Assembly: GCA_022766245.1 (NCBI GenBank)
Contig: JALEPL010000033.1
Coordinates: 23,069-87,068 of the forward strand
Length of the DNA: 64,000 nt
DNA from: Lachnospiraceae bacterium
GTDB lineage: Bacteria > Bacillota > Clostridia > Lachnospirales > Lachnospiraceae
Reading direction: 5' to 3'
The notes under the pieces were generated by a model that was not told the DNA's origin, made no database searches, and saw nothing but the letters and a program-made list of their open reading frames with translations. Each line of letters starts with the position of its first letter. The first letter of the stretch is position 1. Position numbers and translations under genes: made by a program. Positions 7,504 through 16,300 of this stretch are shown in pieces.

Positions 7504-8571
7504 CTAAGAGAAAAATATGGTCTCTATCATAATCAGAATAAATACCAACATAAATGCAACTAGAGCATCAAAAAGTACAATACCCAGGTAGTGAGCCCCC
7601 CGTTTCTTACTCTTGCACAAAGGAAAATACCTTTGGACATTGCAGTAATTAAAACCAATGAGTATAAAGGAAAGCATCATAAGCAGGGAAATGATGCGAT
7701 TCAGCCAAAGCAGCGCACCGGTGGTGTTCTCTACTTCCATGGATAAGCAAACATAGAAAATCAGCATATATGCAGGCGCAGACACCAGCATCTTCCAAGG
7801 GGTCATGGTACGAAAACCGGGCGGAAGAAACGAAGCGTCTTTGGGCACTTTTGCAGGCCGTTGGTCTGGGTTCATGATCTGCCAGATGGCAGTTTTCAGT
7901 TCCGTCACATCCTTGTATCTGTCGGAGGGGTTCATTTGGGTACATTTCCCGATGATTTCATGATAGACTTTTGTAGGGACAGAAAGGGAGGATTGAAGTT
8001 CCCTTAATAATATACCCACAGAATAAATGTCGGTCTGAGGAGAGGATGAACCGAATCCATATTGCTCCGGAGCTGCATAACCCTGGGTTCCCAGCAGTAC
8101 TGTATCCTCTGCAGAATCGGTAGAAAAGCGCTTGGCGGCATTGAAATCCAGAAGAACCACATGGTTGTAAGAGGTGATAATAATATTGGTTGGTTTGATA
8201 TCCCTGTGAATCACTGGTGGATTCAGGCTGTGAAGCCTCTCCAGAATACAGCATAAATCGAAAATGTAATGTGCAATGGAGTCATAAGTTAAGTCAGAGG
8301 ATGCCATTTTTTCAGATAGGGAGCAACCGGAAATGTACTCTTCAATCACTGTGAGCTGACCATTTTCCTCACAATAATCGATAATTCTTGGAACACCATC
8401 CATTGGGTGGTGAAAAAGATATTCATAGATGGAAAGGTTGTAAACAGTAAGAATCTTTTTTATGTATATTTTCCCGGTTTCCTGATGCTGTACCAGATAA
8501 ACCTGATGGGGTTCATTGATTACAGCGATAGTTTTATAATAGGAAATAGCAAGCCGTCTGGTGAAATCCAA
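7504..8571 (-). CDS. Hanks-type serine/threonine protein kinase with C-terminal membrane segments
   Basis: A 355-residue protein with an N-terminal eukaryotic-like kinase domain (~1-230) and about three C-terminal hydrophobic segments (~260-355), predicting a cytoplasmic kinase tethered to the membrane. Visible motifs are the likely ATP lysine in KIYIKKIL, catalytic-loop HRDIKPTN and activation-segment GTQGYAAPEQYGFG. Two departures stand out: the glycine-rich loop is not recognisable (AVINEPHQVYLV), and the metal-binding DFG reads DFN. The catalytic Asp and Asn are intact, so activity remains plausible. It is divergent from an HTH-like gene, suggesting shared control. No PASTA domain, so it is not PrkC. 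Confidence 0.87.
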   Translation of the reverse strand: MDFTRRLAISYYKTIAVINEPHQVYLVQHQETGKIYIKKILTVYNLSIYEYLFHHPMDGVPRIIDYCEENGQLTVIEEYISGCSLSEKMASSDLTYDSIAHYIFDLCCILERLHSLNPPVIHRDIKPTNIIITSYNHVVLLDFNAAKRFSTDSAEDTVLLGTQGYAAPEQYGFGSSSPQTDIYSVGILLRELQSSLSVPTKVYHEIIGKCTQMNPSDRYKDVTELKTAIWQIMNPDQRPAKVPKDASFLPPGFRTMTPWKMLVSAPAYMLIFYVCLSMEVENTTGALLWLNRIISLLMMLSFILIGFNYCNVQRYFPLCKSKKRGAHYLGIVLFDALVAFMLVFILIMIETIFFS

Positions 8572-8614
8572 GAAATCACCCCTTTCTTATGTGAGTCGTT
8601 ATATGTACATAATC

Positions 8615-8640
8615 GTATCTGTAAAGTCCCGAACAGATAC
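8615..8640 (+). repeat. Short palindromic repeat, family A
   Basis: GTATCTGT, 10 bases, ACAGATAC: the same 8-bp inverted repeat as at 4367-4393. It lies between the divergent kinase and HTH-like genes. Next to it, GAACAGTTAC (8643-8652) runs into TATATC, a possible -10 box for the HTH-like gene. Confidence 0.65.
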
Positions 8641-8675
8641 CCGAACAGTTACAGTATATCAGATAGGAGGAGCAA

Positions 8676-9137
8676 ATGAGAGAAAAAAATACACGGGAGT
8701 TGGAAAATGTTTTGGGAAGGACGCATTTATCCCAGTTTGAAGGATATTGCAGGGAAAACAAGGACAGTATGTCGGATGGTGGAGATACATTTTCCATCTA
8801 CATCAAAAATCTATTGTGTGAAAAGGGAATCACACAGCAAATGGTTTTCCTGAAGGCGGATATCCCGGAGCGATATGGGTACAAGCTGCTATCGGGGGAG
8901 AAACACACCAGACAGAGAGACGTGATTCTGCGTATCTGCTATGCGGGAGAGCTTACTCTGGAGGAGACTCAGCGAGCCCTGAGAAAATATGAAATGCCGG
9001 AGCTGTATGCAAAGGTACCAAGGGATGCCCTGCTCATGATTATCTTTAACGAGAGGCCGGGAAGCATCATTGATGTAAATGAATTGCTGAAGGAAAAGGG
9101 GATGGAACCTCTGCGGACCAGTGGATTGCAGGATTAA
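8676..9137 (+). CDS. Putative HTH (XRE-like) protein divergent from the kinase
   Basis: A 153-residue soluble protein. Residues ~45-75 (NLLCEKGITQQMVFLKADIPERYGYKLLSGEKH) read like a helix-turn-helix of the XRE/lambda-repressor type, with the later RQRDVILRICYAGELTLEETQRALRKY as supporting helices. The C-terminal half has no recognisable domain. GATAGGAGG precedes the ATG with good spacing. Its divergent pairing with a Ser/Thr kinase suggests it may be regulator or substrate of that kinase; this is inference from context. DNA binding is not certain. Confidence 0.65.
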   Translation: MREKNTRELENVLGRTHLSQFEGYCRENKDSMSDGGDTFSIYIKNLLCEKGITQQMVFLKADIPERYGYKLLSGEKHTRQRDVILRICYAGELTLEETQRALRKYEMPELYAKVPRDALLMIIFNERPGSIIDVNELLKEKGMEPLRTSGLQD

Positions 9138-9170
9138 GGTGAGATTTGGGTTAAGAGGGCGTTTGTATAG

Positions 9171-9620
9171 ATGAAGAAAAACAGAGACAGAATTTTTCTA
9201 TGGATGAACATTTTACTTCCGGTGATGGTGGGCGGTATCACTTACTATCTTATTTCGCCGGAGGTATTTTTTGCGCGGCAACTGGATGCATTATTGGGAA
9301 GTGGCATTCATATTGAGAATGTGGGATCTCAGGGGATTATTTTTCGATGGCTCCGAAATTATGCATTGGATATGATGTGGGGCTATGCATTGTTTTTTAC
9401 CTTGCATCTTATGGTGGCGGATGATACGGCGGAGTGGTGGAAAACTTTTGGGATGGCAGCCGTTTTTTCAGCAGGAATGGAACTTCTGCAAATTATGCCC
9501 GGTGTGGCAGGAACGTTTGATGTGTGGGACATTGTGGTGGAGGTACTGGCGGAGGGGATTGCCGCGGTGGTGTTGCTGTGTTATAAAAACTTCCCACCAC
9601 TGCGGGGGCAACGGTGGTAG
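9171..9620 (+). CDS. VanZ-like family membrane protein
   Basis: A 149-residue polytopic membrane protein with about four hydrophobic segments. The pattern LRNYALDMMWGYALFFTLHL, then FSAGMELLQIMPGVAGTFDVWDIVVEVLAEG matches VanZ-like proteins (conserved Asp, the E-LLQ motif, and GTFD-x-x-D). VanZ itself gives low-level teicoplanin resistance, but most homologues have unknown cell-envelope roles, and none is assigned here. The ribosome site is poor, so the exact start is uncertain. Confidence 0.72.
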   Translation: MKKNRDRIFLWMNILLPVMVGGITYYLISPEVFFARQLDALLGSGIHIENVGSQGIIFRWLRNYALDMMWGYALFFTLHLMVADDTAEWWKTFGMAAVFSAGMELLQIMPGVAGTFDVWDIVVEVLAEGIAAVVLLCYKNFPPLRGQRW

Positions 9621-9671
9621 ACCTGTGTATGGTAGAATTATCATATATTTTACAGGCAGGAGGAGTTTATC

Positions 9672-10595
9672 ATGAGAAAGAAAAAGAAATGGCTGGCAAT
9701 GGGACTGTGTTTTACAATTTTTGGAGCGATGGCACTGGGAAGTGGTTCCGATTCAGGGGATAGCAAGGACGTGACCACATCAGGAGAAACCGGTACGGAA
9801 AATGTCGGAGCTTCGGATAGTTCATCCGACACAACATCTGATACGTCATCAACCAATATAACCATAGAGGAGCAGGTGCTGGTGGATGAGGGCGGCATCA
9901 AGATTACTGCAACAGAATACACGACGGATAGTATCTGGGGAGATGGCATCAAGCTTCTGGTGGAAAATGATTCCGACACGGACTACACCGTTGGTTGCGA
10001 TGCGTTGATCGTAAACGATTATATGATTACCGACTTGTTTATAACGGATATCGCAGCGGGGAAGAAAGCCAATGAAACCATGTATCTGTCTTCCACAGAG
10101 TTGGAGGCTGCAGGAATCGACACCGTAGGAAAGGTGGAAATGTATTTCCATGCCTATGATGCAAACATGGATGATCTGTTCCAGAATACTTACGCTGAGG
10201 TGCAGACTTCCGAGTATGAAAACATGGACACCACAGTAAACGATGAGGGAACCGAGTTGTACAATGAGAACGGCATCCGCATCGTGGGAAAGACCGTGGA
10301 TGAAAACAGCTTCTGGGGAACAGCGATTCTTTTATATGTGGAGAATACCTCAGGACAGAATGCAGGAATCTCCGTAGATGATATGTCCATTAACGGATTT
10401 ATGATGAGTCCCTTCTTCTCCACCACAGTCTATGATGGAAAGAAAGCCATCGACGATATCACTATTTTCTCCAGTGATCTGGAGGAAAACGGAATCGAGA
10501 CCATTGAGGATGTTGAGTTGAAATTCCACATTTATAACGCAGATACCTATGAAACGATTACGGATTCGAATCCCATTACATTTTCAGCACAGTAA
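9672..10595 (+). CDS. Secreted protein with two tandem copies of a ~110-residue domain
   Basis: A 307-residue exported protein with an N-terminal signal (RKKKKWLAMGLCFTIFGAMALG), no lipobox Cys at the cleavage region, and a Ser/Thr/Asp-rich linker to ~residue 65. Two repeats follow. The first (~75-170) runs GGIKITATEYTTDSIWGDGIKLLVEN to KVEMYFHAYDA. The second (~195-295) runs NGIRIVGKTVDENSFWGTAILLYVEN to VELKFHIYNAD. Each looks like an all-beta Ig-like domain. The protein is very acidic. A strong AGGAGG site precedes the ATG. Function unknown; a surface or adhesion role is only a guess. Confidence 0.75.
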   Translation: MRKKKKWLAMGLCFTIFGAMALGSGSDSGDSKDVTTSGETGTENVGASDSSSDTTSDTSSTNITIEEQVLVDEGGIKITATEYTTDSIWGDGIKLLVENDSDTDYTVGCDALIVNDYMITDLFITDIAAGKKANETMYLSSTELEAAGIDTVGKVEMYFHAYDANMDDLFQNTYAEVQTSEYENMDTTVNDEGTELYNENGIRIVGKTVDENSFWGTAILLYVENTSGQNAGISVDDMSINGFMMSPFFSTTVYDGKKAIDDITIFSSDLEENGIETIEDVELKFHIYNADTYETITDSNPITFSAQ

Positions 10596-10617
10596 AACAG
10601 GGCATGAGTTAATAAGA

Positions 10618-10649
10618 GCGGTTATTGGTTAGCCAATAGCCGCTTTTTT
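10618..10649 (+). terminator. Rho-independent terminator
   Basis: GCGGTTATTGG, loop TTAG, CCAATAGCCGC, then six T residues. It ends the secreted tandem-repeat protein transcript. Confidence 0.92.
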
Positions 10650-10661
10650 GATAAGTGGTTG

Positions 10662-10754
10662 CAAGTTTGATTATATGGTGTTATAGTTTGAACAAACAAA
10701 AATAAAGTTTAGAATTAAAAAATAAAGTTTGGAATTCAAAAATAAAGTTTGGTA
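10662..10754 (+). promoter_or_regulatory. Five phased AGTTT repeats upstream of the HTH-ATPase gene (candidate operator)
   Basis: The motif (A)AGTTT occurs five times with its G at 10665, 10686, 10707, 10727 and 10747, i.e. every 20-21 bases (two helical turns). The last three units share AATAAAGTTT at exactly 10701, 10721 and 10741. The gene starts at 10762. Phasing on one face of the helix suggests cooperative binding, perhaps by the gene's own HTH protein. Confidence 0.6.
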
Positions 10755-10761
10755 AGGGTAT

Positions 10762-11850
10762 ATGTCATTCACAGAGAAAAAGAGAGAGGAAATCAGGAAA
10801 TATATTTTACGGAAAATAGCGCAGAGAGATGGAGCTGTATTGGAGAAAACCATGGACAGCTTTGGAATCTCTAATACTACAGTAAAGCGCTATCTCAAAG
10901 ATGCAATAGCTGGCGGAATTATTGAAAGTGTGGAAGGGGAGGAATGTCCCTATCGGCTGGTTCAGAAGGAGTGCCGGGTTCTAGTGTCTTTGGAGGAAAG
11001 CAGGTTGGAGGAGGATGTGCTGTTTGATCAACACATAGCGCCATATCTTTCAGAATGCAATGAGCGAGCACGTGCGATATGGCAGTATTGTGGCGCAGAA
11101 ATTCTGAATAATGCTATTGAACATTCCGGAGGAACAAGGATTGGCATAGTAGTTCAATGCAATGCATTGAATACCACAGTAGTAATTTCTGATGACGGAG
11201 TGGGAGTTTTTTCTACCTTAATGGAGTATATGAAGGGCAATGGATGGGAGCATCCTCGTGCTGAGGATGCCCTGGTGGAGCTTTACAAAGGGAAAATCAC
11301 CTGCGACAGCCGGAATCATTCCGGTGAGGGAATATTTTTTTCATCTAAGATGATGGATTCATTTATTCTGTGGTCGGATTCATTGATTCTGAAATTTGGA
11401 AATCAGGAGAAGACGGAAGTAGTGCAGTCGCATCTGGCTGCCTATGCATCAAGAATATGGAAGGAGAGTACCATGGTTATGATGACATTAGAAAATGAGA
11501 CAGAGCGAGAGGCAGGAAAAGTATTTGATCTCTATGCTGATGTGGATGATGGCTTTGTGAGAACACGGATACCGGTAAAGGAAGCCTGCATTACCGGCGA
11601 ACCGGTAGCCCGCTCCCAGGCAAGGAGAATCTGTCATCGCCTGGAAACATTTCGTGAGGTGATATTGGATTTTTCAGATGTGACTATGATGGGACAGGGC
11701 TTTGCTGATGAATTGTTCCGGGTTTATGCCGTGGCACATCCTGAGGTAATGCTTCGACCGGTGAATATGTTGCCGCAGGTGGAGCGGATGATTCGGCATG
11801 TTGGAAGGGGGGAATCCGCAAATAATATTATTTTTCCGGCTAGTTGCTGA
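10762..11850 (+). CDS. HTH / histidine-kinase-like ATPase / STAS-like (DUF4325) fusion protein
   Basis: A 362-residue three-domain protein. Residues ~1-70 form a winged-HTH-like region (ILRKIAQRDGAVLEKTMDSFGISNTTVKRYLKDA). Residues ~100-200 are a GHKL ATPase, with the N box EILNNAIEHSGG, the G1 box VVISDDGVGVF and a G2-like GEGIFFSS. Residues ~260-350 match the STAS-like DUF4325 pattern (ARSQARRICHRLETFREVILDFSDVTMMGQGFADELFRVY). This joins in one chain the folds of a SpoIIAB-type switch kinase and a SpoIIAA-type partner, plus DNA binding. No His phosphoacceptor domain is seen. A receiver gene follows. Role unknown; a self-contained regulatory switch is inferred. Confidence 0.8.
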   Translation: MSFTEKKREEIRKYILRKIAQRDGAVLEKTMDSFGISNTTVKRYLKDAIAGGIIESVEGEECPYRLVQKECRVLVSLEESRLEEDVLFDQHIAPYLSECNERARAIWQYCGAEILNNAIEHSGGTRIGIVVQCNALNTTVVISDDGVGVFSTLMEYMKGNGWEHPRAEDALVELYKGKITCDSRNHSGEGIFFSSKMMDSFILWSDSLILKFGNQEKTEVVQSHLAAYASRIWKESTMVMMTLENETEREAGKVFDLYADVDDGFVRTRIPVKEACITGEPVARSQARRICHRLETFREVILDFSDVTMMGQGFADELFRVYAVAHPEVMLRPVNMLPQVERMIRHVGRGESANNIIFPASC

Positions 11851-11964
11851 TGTTTTGGTGGAAAATACAGTTTGTGAAGATAGTGTCAAGTCAAATATGA
11901 AAAACGACACAAGGGCTCCGTCACCTGCGGCGACACCTCGTGTCAAGAAATAAGGGGATAAGAT

Positions 11965-12366
11965 ATGAAAGTACAGGATTTAAAGGTAGCAGTGGTGGAC
12001 GATAATGTTTTTAAGTCCATGGAAATCAAACGGGCATTGGAATTCAATGGAATATCAAATATTACATTGCTGAACAATCAGGAAGATGTGTGGAATCTAT
12101 TGAATCGGGAAGAAGTGGATCTGATTGTGACGGATATGCATTATCCCTTGGAAAAAGGCGCAGAAGCGGATCTTCATGCGGGATATATTTTGCTGGAAAA
12201 AATGAAGGAAAAGGGTATTCAGATTCCGGTGATCATCTGTTCCAGCCTGAACTATCTGCCTGAAGGAGCAGTAGGCGTGGTTTGGTACAATAGGATGAAG
12301 GATCTGAACTTCGAGTTCAAGGAAGTGCTGGGGAGGGTGATGGATAATCTCTCAAAAGAACTTTAA
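11965..12366 (+). CDS. Stand-alone receiver-domain (response-regulator-like) protein
   Basis: A 133-residue protein that is only a receiver domain. VAVVDDN supplies the acidic pair near the N-terminus, and LIVTDMHYP places the phosphoacceptor Asp at ~57. PVIICSSL gives the conserved Ser/Thr. The usual Lys after that strand is not clear (VGVVWYNRMKD), and the insert EKGAEADLHAGY after the acceptor Asp is unusual. No output domain. It follows the HTH-ATPase-STAS-like gene on the same strand with a hairpin between, so the two probably form a signalling pair; whether the ATPase domain can act on it is unknown. Confidence 0.78.
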   Translation: MKVQDLKVAVVDDNVFKSMEIKRALEFNGISNITLLNNQEDVWNLLNREEVDLIVTDMHYPLEKGAEADLHAGYILLEKMKEKGIQIPVIICSSLNYLPEGAVGVVWYNRMKDLNFEFKEVLGRVMDNLSKEL

Positions 12367-12384
12367 AATCCCTATATTTCATGC

Positions 12385-12424
12385 TATAATATCCTCGGCA
12401 GACAAGACGCTCTGCCGGGGATAT
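12385..12424 (+). promoter_or_regulatory. Probable -10 box and leader hairpin before gdpP
   Basis: TATAAT at 12385-12390 has only a weak -35 (TTTAAA, 17 bases upstream). Overlapping the start region, ATATCCTCGGCAGA (12389-12402) and TCTGCCGGGGATAT (12411-12424) form a 14-bp stem (one G-T pair) with an 8-base loop and no T run. It could be an operator or a transcript-stabilising 5' hairpin. Confidence 0.5.
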
Positions 12425-12453
12425 TACTTTCTCATGCCAAAAGGAGAAAAGCT

Positions 12454-14505
12454 ATGACAAGAAGCATAAAGCTAAAGGGGCGGCTGAAAAGTTACATGCA
12501 GCTTCCATTGTTTTTGACCATATTACTAATCGTTCTGAATGTACCCATGTACTTTTGGGATGTGCGTGCCGGCGTGGTGGTTTCGGTTTTTCTGGTTATC
12601 TATATAATTGTGGTGGCCATAACATATAATAGTTATAAACCGGTGCTGGTTAACGAATTGATTAATTTTGCGACGCAGTATGGAACTGTACAAAAAAAGC
12701 TCATCAATGAATTTGAGATTCCCTATGCCTTGTTGGACTATAATGGAAGGGTTTTGTGGGTCAATGAAAAGTTTACCGAGCTTACCGGAAAAGATAAGCG
12801 GTTTCATAAGTCCATCTCTACAATTTTTCCCGGGATTACCAAGGAACTGATTCGTCAGGAGGAGAATATCGAGAGTCTGGATGTTGTGTGGGAAGATCAT
12901 TATTTCCGTGTGAAAATGAACAAGATTTTTTTCGAGGAAATGATGGAGAGCAGTCAGATGGTGGAGCTGCATCAGGCAGAAGAGTATCTGACAGCGGTTT
13001 ACCTGTTTGATGAGACTCAGCTGAATCAGTGCCGGCAGGAAAATGAGGATCAGAAGCTGGTAGCTTCTCTGGTATATATTGACAATTATGAAGAGGCATT
13101 GAACAGCATCGAGGACGTGAAGCGGTCTCTGCTCATTGCATTGATTGAGCGGAAAATTAATAAGTATTTCTCCCAGATGGATGGGCTGGTGCGAAAAATC
13201 GAGAAGGATAAATTCTTCGTAGTGTTCCAGCATAAGTATCTGGCGCAGATGGAAGAGAACAAGTTCAGCCTGTTGGAGGACGTAAAGACCGTTAAGGTGG
13301 GAAACGAGATGGCAGTGACCTTAAGCATTGGAATCGGTGTCATGGGTGCTACCTATACGCAGAATTATGAGTATGCCCGAATGGCCATCGATCTGGCATT
13401 GGGTCGTGGCGGAGACCAGGTGGTGTTAAAGAAGGGTGGAGAAATTTCCTACTATGGTGGCAACACCAAGCAGGTGGATAAGAATACCCGTGTAAAGGCC
13501 CGTGTAAAGGCGCATGCTCTTCGGGAGATTCTGGAAAGCAAGGAGCATGTGATGATTATGGGGCACAGTATTCCGGACGTGGATGCCTTTGGAGCGGCGG
13601 TGGGAATATACTGTGCGGCTAAGGTGCTTGGCAAGCATGCGCAGATTGTCATCAATGAGGTGACTTCTTCCCTGCGGCCCATCAAGGATAGCTTTACTGT
13701 GGATCACGGGTATCCGGAGGATCTGTTTTTGACCAGCGAGCGGGCATTGGATGCCATTGACAGCAATACGCTGGTGGTGGTAGTGGATACCAATCGCCCC
13801 AGCTATACGGAGTGCCCGGATCTTTTGAAGCGGGCAAAGAGCGTGGTGGTATTTGACCATCACAGACAGGGAAGCGAGGTAATCAAAAATCCTTTGCTTT
13901 CCTATATAGAACCCTATGCGTCTTCTACCTGTGAGATGATCGCAGAGGTGCTGCAGTATTTTTCTGAAAATATTAAACTCACACCGGAGGAGGCGGACTG
14001 TATTTACGCCGGAATCCTCATCGATACCAGCAACTTTATGACAAAAACCGGTGTGCGTACCTTTGAAGCGGCAGCTTATTTGCGGCGATGTGGTGCAGAG
14101 GTGACCAGAGTTCGCAAGATGCTGCAGAATAATATGAGTGATTATAAAGCGCGTGCGGAGGTGATTCGGCATGCTCAGGTATATCGGGGCTCCTTTGCCA
14201 TTTCCATCTGTCCCGCAGGGGAGATTGAGAGTCCAACCGTGGTGGGAGCTCAGGCGGCAAATGAATTGCTGAATATTATCGGAATCCGTGCATCCTTTGT
14301 ACTGACAGAGTATCAGGGAAAAATTTATGTCAGCTCCCGGTCCATTGATGAGATTAATGTACAGCGGATTATGGAGCGGTTGGGTGGCGGTGGCCATATG
14401 AATACAGCAGGATGTCAGATTCAGGGCTGCAGCTTAAAGCAGGCAGAAAAACTAATTGAAGATACCATCGATGAGATGATTGAGGAAGGAGATATTAAAG
14501 AATGA
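12454..14505 (+). CDS. gdpP: Cyclic-di-AMP phosphodiesterase GdpP
   Basis: GdpP hydrolyses cyclic-di-AMP, a messenger controlling osmolyte uptake and envelope homeostasis. The 683-residue protein has two N-terminal membrane segments (~14-55), a PAS-like region ([21 protein letters not shown]), a degenerate GGDEF domain (SIGIGVMG region, no GGDEF signature), then DHH-DHHA1. The DHH motifs are visible as [25 protein letters not shown] and VVFDHHRQG, and DHHA1 ends [14 protein letters not shown]. Length and order match GdpP. It overlaps rplI by 4 bases (ATGA), the frequent gdpP-rplI-dnaB arrangement in Firmicutes. Confidence 0.96.
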   Translation: MTRSIKLKGRLKSYMQLPLFLTILLIVLNVPMYFWDVRAGVVVSVFLVIYIIVVAITYNSYKPVLVNELINFATQYGTVQKKLINEFEIPYALLDYNGRVLWVNEKFTELTGKDKRFHKSISTIFPGITKELIRQEENIESLDVVWEDHYFRVKMNKIFFEEMMESSQMVELHQAEEYLTAVYLFDETQLNQCRQENEDQKLVASLVYIDNYEEALNSIEDVKRSLLIALIERKINKYFSQMDGLVRKIEKDKFFVVFQHKYLAQMEENKFSLLEDVKTVKVGNEMAVTLSIGIGVMGATYTQNYEYARMAIDLALGRGGDQVVLKKGGEISYYGGNTKQVDKNTRVKARVKAHALREILESKEHVMIMGHSIPDVDAFGAAVGIYCAAKVLGKHAQIVINEVTSSLRPIKDSFTVDHGYPEDLFLTSERALDAIDSNTLVVVVDTNRPSYTECPDLLKRAKSVVVFDHHRQGSEVIKNPLLSYIEPYASSTCEMIAEVLQYFSENIKLTPEEADCIYAGILIDTSNFMTKTGVRTFEAAAYLRRCGAEVTRVRKMLQNNMSDYKARAEVIRHAQVYRGSFAISICPAGEIESPTVVGAQAANELLNIIGIRASFVLTEYQGKIYVSSRSIDEINVQRIMERLGGGGHMNTAGCQIQGCSLKQAEKLIEDTIDEMIEEGDIKE

Positions 14506-14948
14506 AAGTAATTTTATTACAGGATGTGAAGTCTCAGGGAAAAAAGGGAGACATTATCAATGTAAGTGACGCTTATGCCAGAAATCAGCTGATTCCAAAA
14601 GGATTGGGTGTGGAGGCAAACAATAAGACTTTAAACGATTTAAAGCTTCAGAATAAGCATGCAGACAAGGTGGCTGAGGAGAACTATCAGGCAGCATTGC
14701 AGTTGGCAGAGGATTTGAAGGATAAGTCTGTGGAAGTGAAGATGAAGGCCGGAGAAGGTGGAAGAACCTTTGGTTCTGTCTCTACCAAGGAGATTTCCCA
14801 GGCTGCCAAGGATCAGTTGAATTTGGAACTGGATAAAAAGAAAATGCAGTTAAAGGATAGCATCAAGACGTTTGGCGTATATGAAGTGCCCATCCGTATT
14901 CATCCTAAGGTAACTGCTACATTGAAGGTGAAGGTTACAGAAGCCTAG
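14502..14948 (+). CDS. rplI: 50S ribosomal protein L9
   Basis: L9 binds 23S rRNA near the L1 stalk and helps maintain reading frame. The 148-residue protein has the signature [36 protein letters not shown], the long connecting helix, and the C-terminal domain with [13 protein letters not shown]. The start overlaps the gdpP stop and dnaB begins 12 bases downstream, consistent with one operon. Confidence 0.97.
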   Translation: MKVILLQDVKSQGKKGDIINVSDAYARNQLIPKGLGVEANNKTLNDLKLQNKHADKVAEENYQAALQLAEDLKDKSVEVKMKAGEGGRTFGSVSTKEISQAAKDQLNLELDKKKMQLKDSIKTFGVYEVPIRIHPKVTATLKVKVTEA

Positions 14949-14959
14949 GAGGAGTGTAC

Positions 14960-16294
14960 ATGGAGGAGGCAGTCATTACACGGGTCATGCCAAACAGCCT
15001 GGACGCAGAGCAGTCGGTGGTAGGTGCCATGATTATGGACAAGGACGCCATCCTTGCAGCAGGTGAGCGGCTGATTGGAGAAGACTTTTATCATAAGCAG
15101 TATGGCATTATGTTTGAGGCCATCATGGAGCTGTTCAATGCAGGTGAGCCGGTGGATCTGGTTACCCTTTCCAATAAATTAAAGGCAAAGGATGTCCCCG
15201 CTGAGTTCAGCAGTCTGGATTTTATCCGGGATCTGGTGGACAACCGGATTACTTCTGCGAATGTGGCTTCTTACGTTACTATCGTAAAGGAAAAGTCTAC
15301 CCTGCGCCGGCTGATTAAGACAGTTCAGGATATCGAGGATGCCTGCTATGCAGGAAAGGACAGTACCGAGGATATTTTGGCGGATACAGAGAAACGCATT
15401 TTTAATCTGCTACAGAACCGCAGTGGCGGGGATTATGTTCCCATCGAACAGGTAGTAATCAATGCGCTGGAGAAAATCGAGAAGGCATCGAAGCAGAAGG
15501 GAAGCGTAACGGGAATTGCAACAGGTTTTATTGATCTGGATTATCAGATGGCAGGATTGCAGCCCTCTGATCTGATTCTGATTGCGGCTCGTCCGTCCAT
15601 GGGAAAGACGGCGTTTGTTTTGAATATTGCGGAGTATGTGGCGATTCATTCGCAACTGACCACGGCTATTTTTTCCCTGGAGATGAGTAAGGAGCAGTTG
15701 GTGAATCGTATGTTTTCCTTAGAGTCCCGGGTGGATGCCCAGAAGCTGCGTTCCGGTAATCTTACCGAGGCTGACTGGGAGATGCTGACGGAGGGAGCCG
15801 GCAATGTGGGACGGTCCAAGCTGATCATCGATGATACGCCGGGTATTTCTATTTCTGAGCTTCGCAGCAAATGCAGGAAGTACAAGCTGGAGCATGATCT
15901 GAAGCTGATTATCATCGATTACTTACAGCTGATGAGTGGTTCTGGTCGAAGAGCGGAGTCCAGACAGCAGGAGATTTCCGATATTTCCCGTTCCTTGAAG
16001 GCACTGGCCCGGGAACTGAATGTTCCTGTACTGGCGTTGTCACAGCTCAGCCGTGCGGTGGAGCAGCGCCCGGATCACAGACCAATGCTTTCCGATCTGC
16101 GTGAGTCCGGAGCCATCGAGCAGGATGCGGACGTGGTAATGTTTATCTATCGAGATGATTACTACAACAAGGACAGCGAGATGAAGGGTGTGTCAGAGAT
16201 TATCGTGGCAAAACAGCGAAACGGCCCCATTGGAACGGTGAACCTGGCATGGCTGCCACAGTATACGCGTTTTGCAAACATGGAGAGACAATAA
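14960..16294 (+). CDS. dnaB: Replicative DNA helicase DnaB
   Basis: DnaB is the hexameric helicase that unwinds DNA at the replication fork. The 444-residue protein has the N-terminal primase-interaction domain (PNSLDAEQSVVGAM) and a RecA-like ATPase domain with Walker A ARPSMGKTAF, Walker B LIIIDYLQLM, and SQLSRAVEQRPDHRPMLSDLRESGAIEQDAD. The track start at 14954 is a GTG directly abutting AGGAGG; the ATG at 14960 has proper spacing and is preferred. No intein is seen. Confidence 0.97.
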   Translation: MEEAVITRVMPNSLDAEQSVVGAMIMDKDAILAAGERLIGEDFYHKQYGIMFEAIMELFNAGEPVDLVTLSNKLKAKDVPAEFSSLDFIRDLVDNRITSANVASYVTIVKEKSTLRRLIKTVQDIEDACYAGKDSTEDILADTEKRIFNLLQNRSGGDYVPIEQVVINALEKIEKASKQKGSVTGIATGFIDLDYQMAGLQPSDLILIAARPSMGKTAFVLNIAEYVAIHSQLTTAIFSLEMSKEQLVNRMFSLESRVDAQKLRSGNLTEADWEMLTEGAGNVGRSKLIIDDTPGISISELRSKCRKYKLEHDLKLIIIDYLQLMSGSGRRAESRQQEISDISRSLKALARELNVPVLALSQLSRAVEQRPDHRPMLSDLRESGAIEQDADVVMFIYRDDYYNKDSEMKGVSEIIVAKQRNGPIGTVNLAWLPQYTRFANMERQ

Positions 16295-16300
16295 GACACT

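Noticed and set aside
10701-10750. Direct repeats as a miniature CRISPR array
   Set aside because: Period of 20 bp with only a 10-base identical core leaves no spacer of plausible size, and no cas genes are present.
12526-13233. 235-residue minus-strand ORF opposite gdpP N-terminal region
   Set aside because: Antisense shadow without a start signal.
13426-14397. 323-residue minus-strand ORF opposite gdpP
   Set aside because: Lies wholly antisense to the well-supported DHH/DHHA1 region of gdpP, has no ribosome site or domain and a composition typical of a frame shadow.
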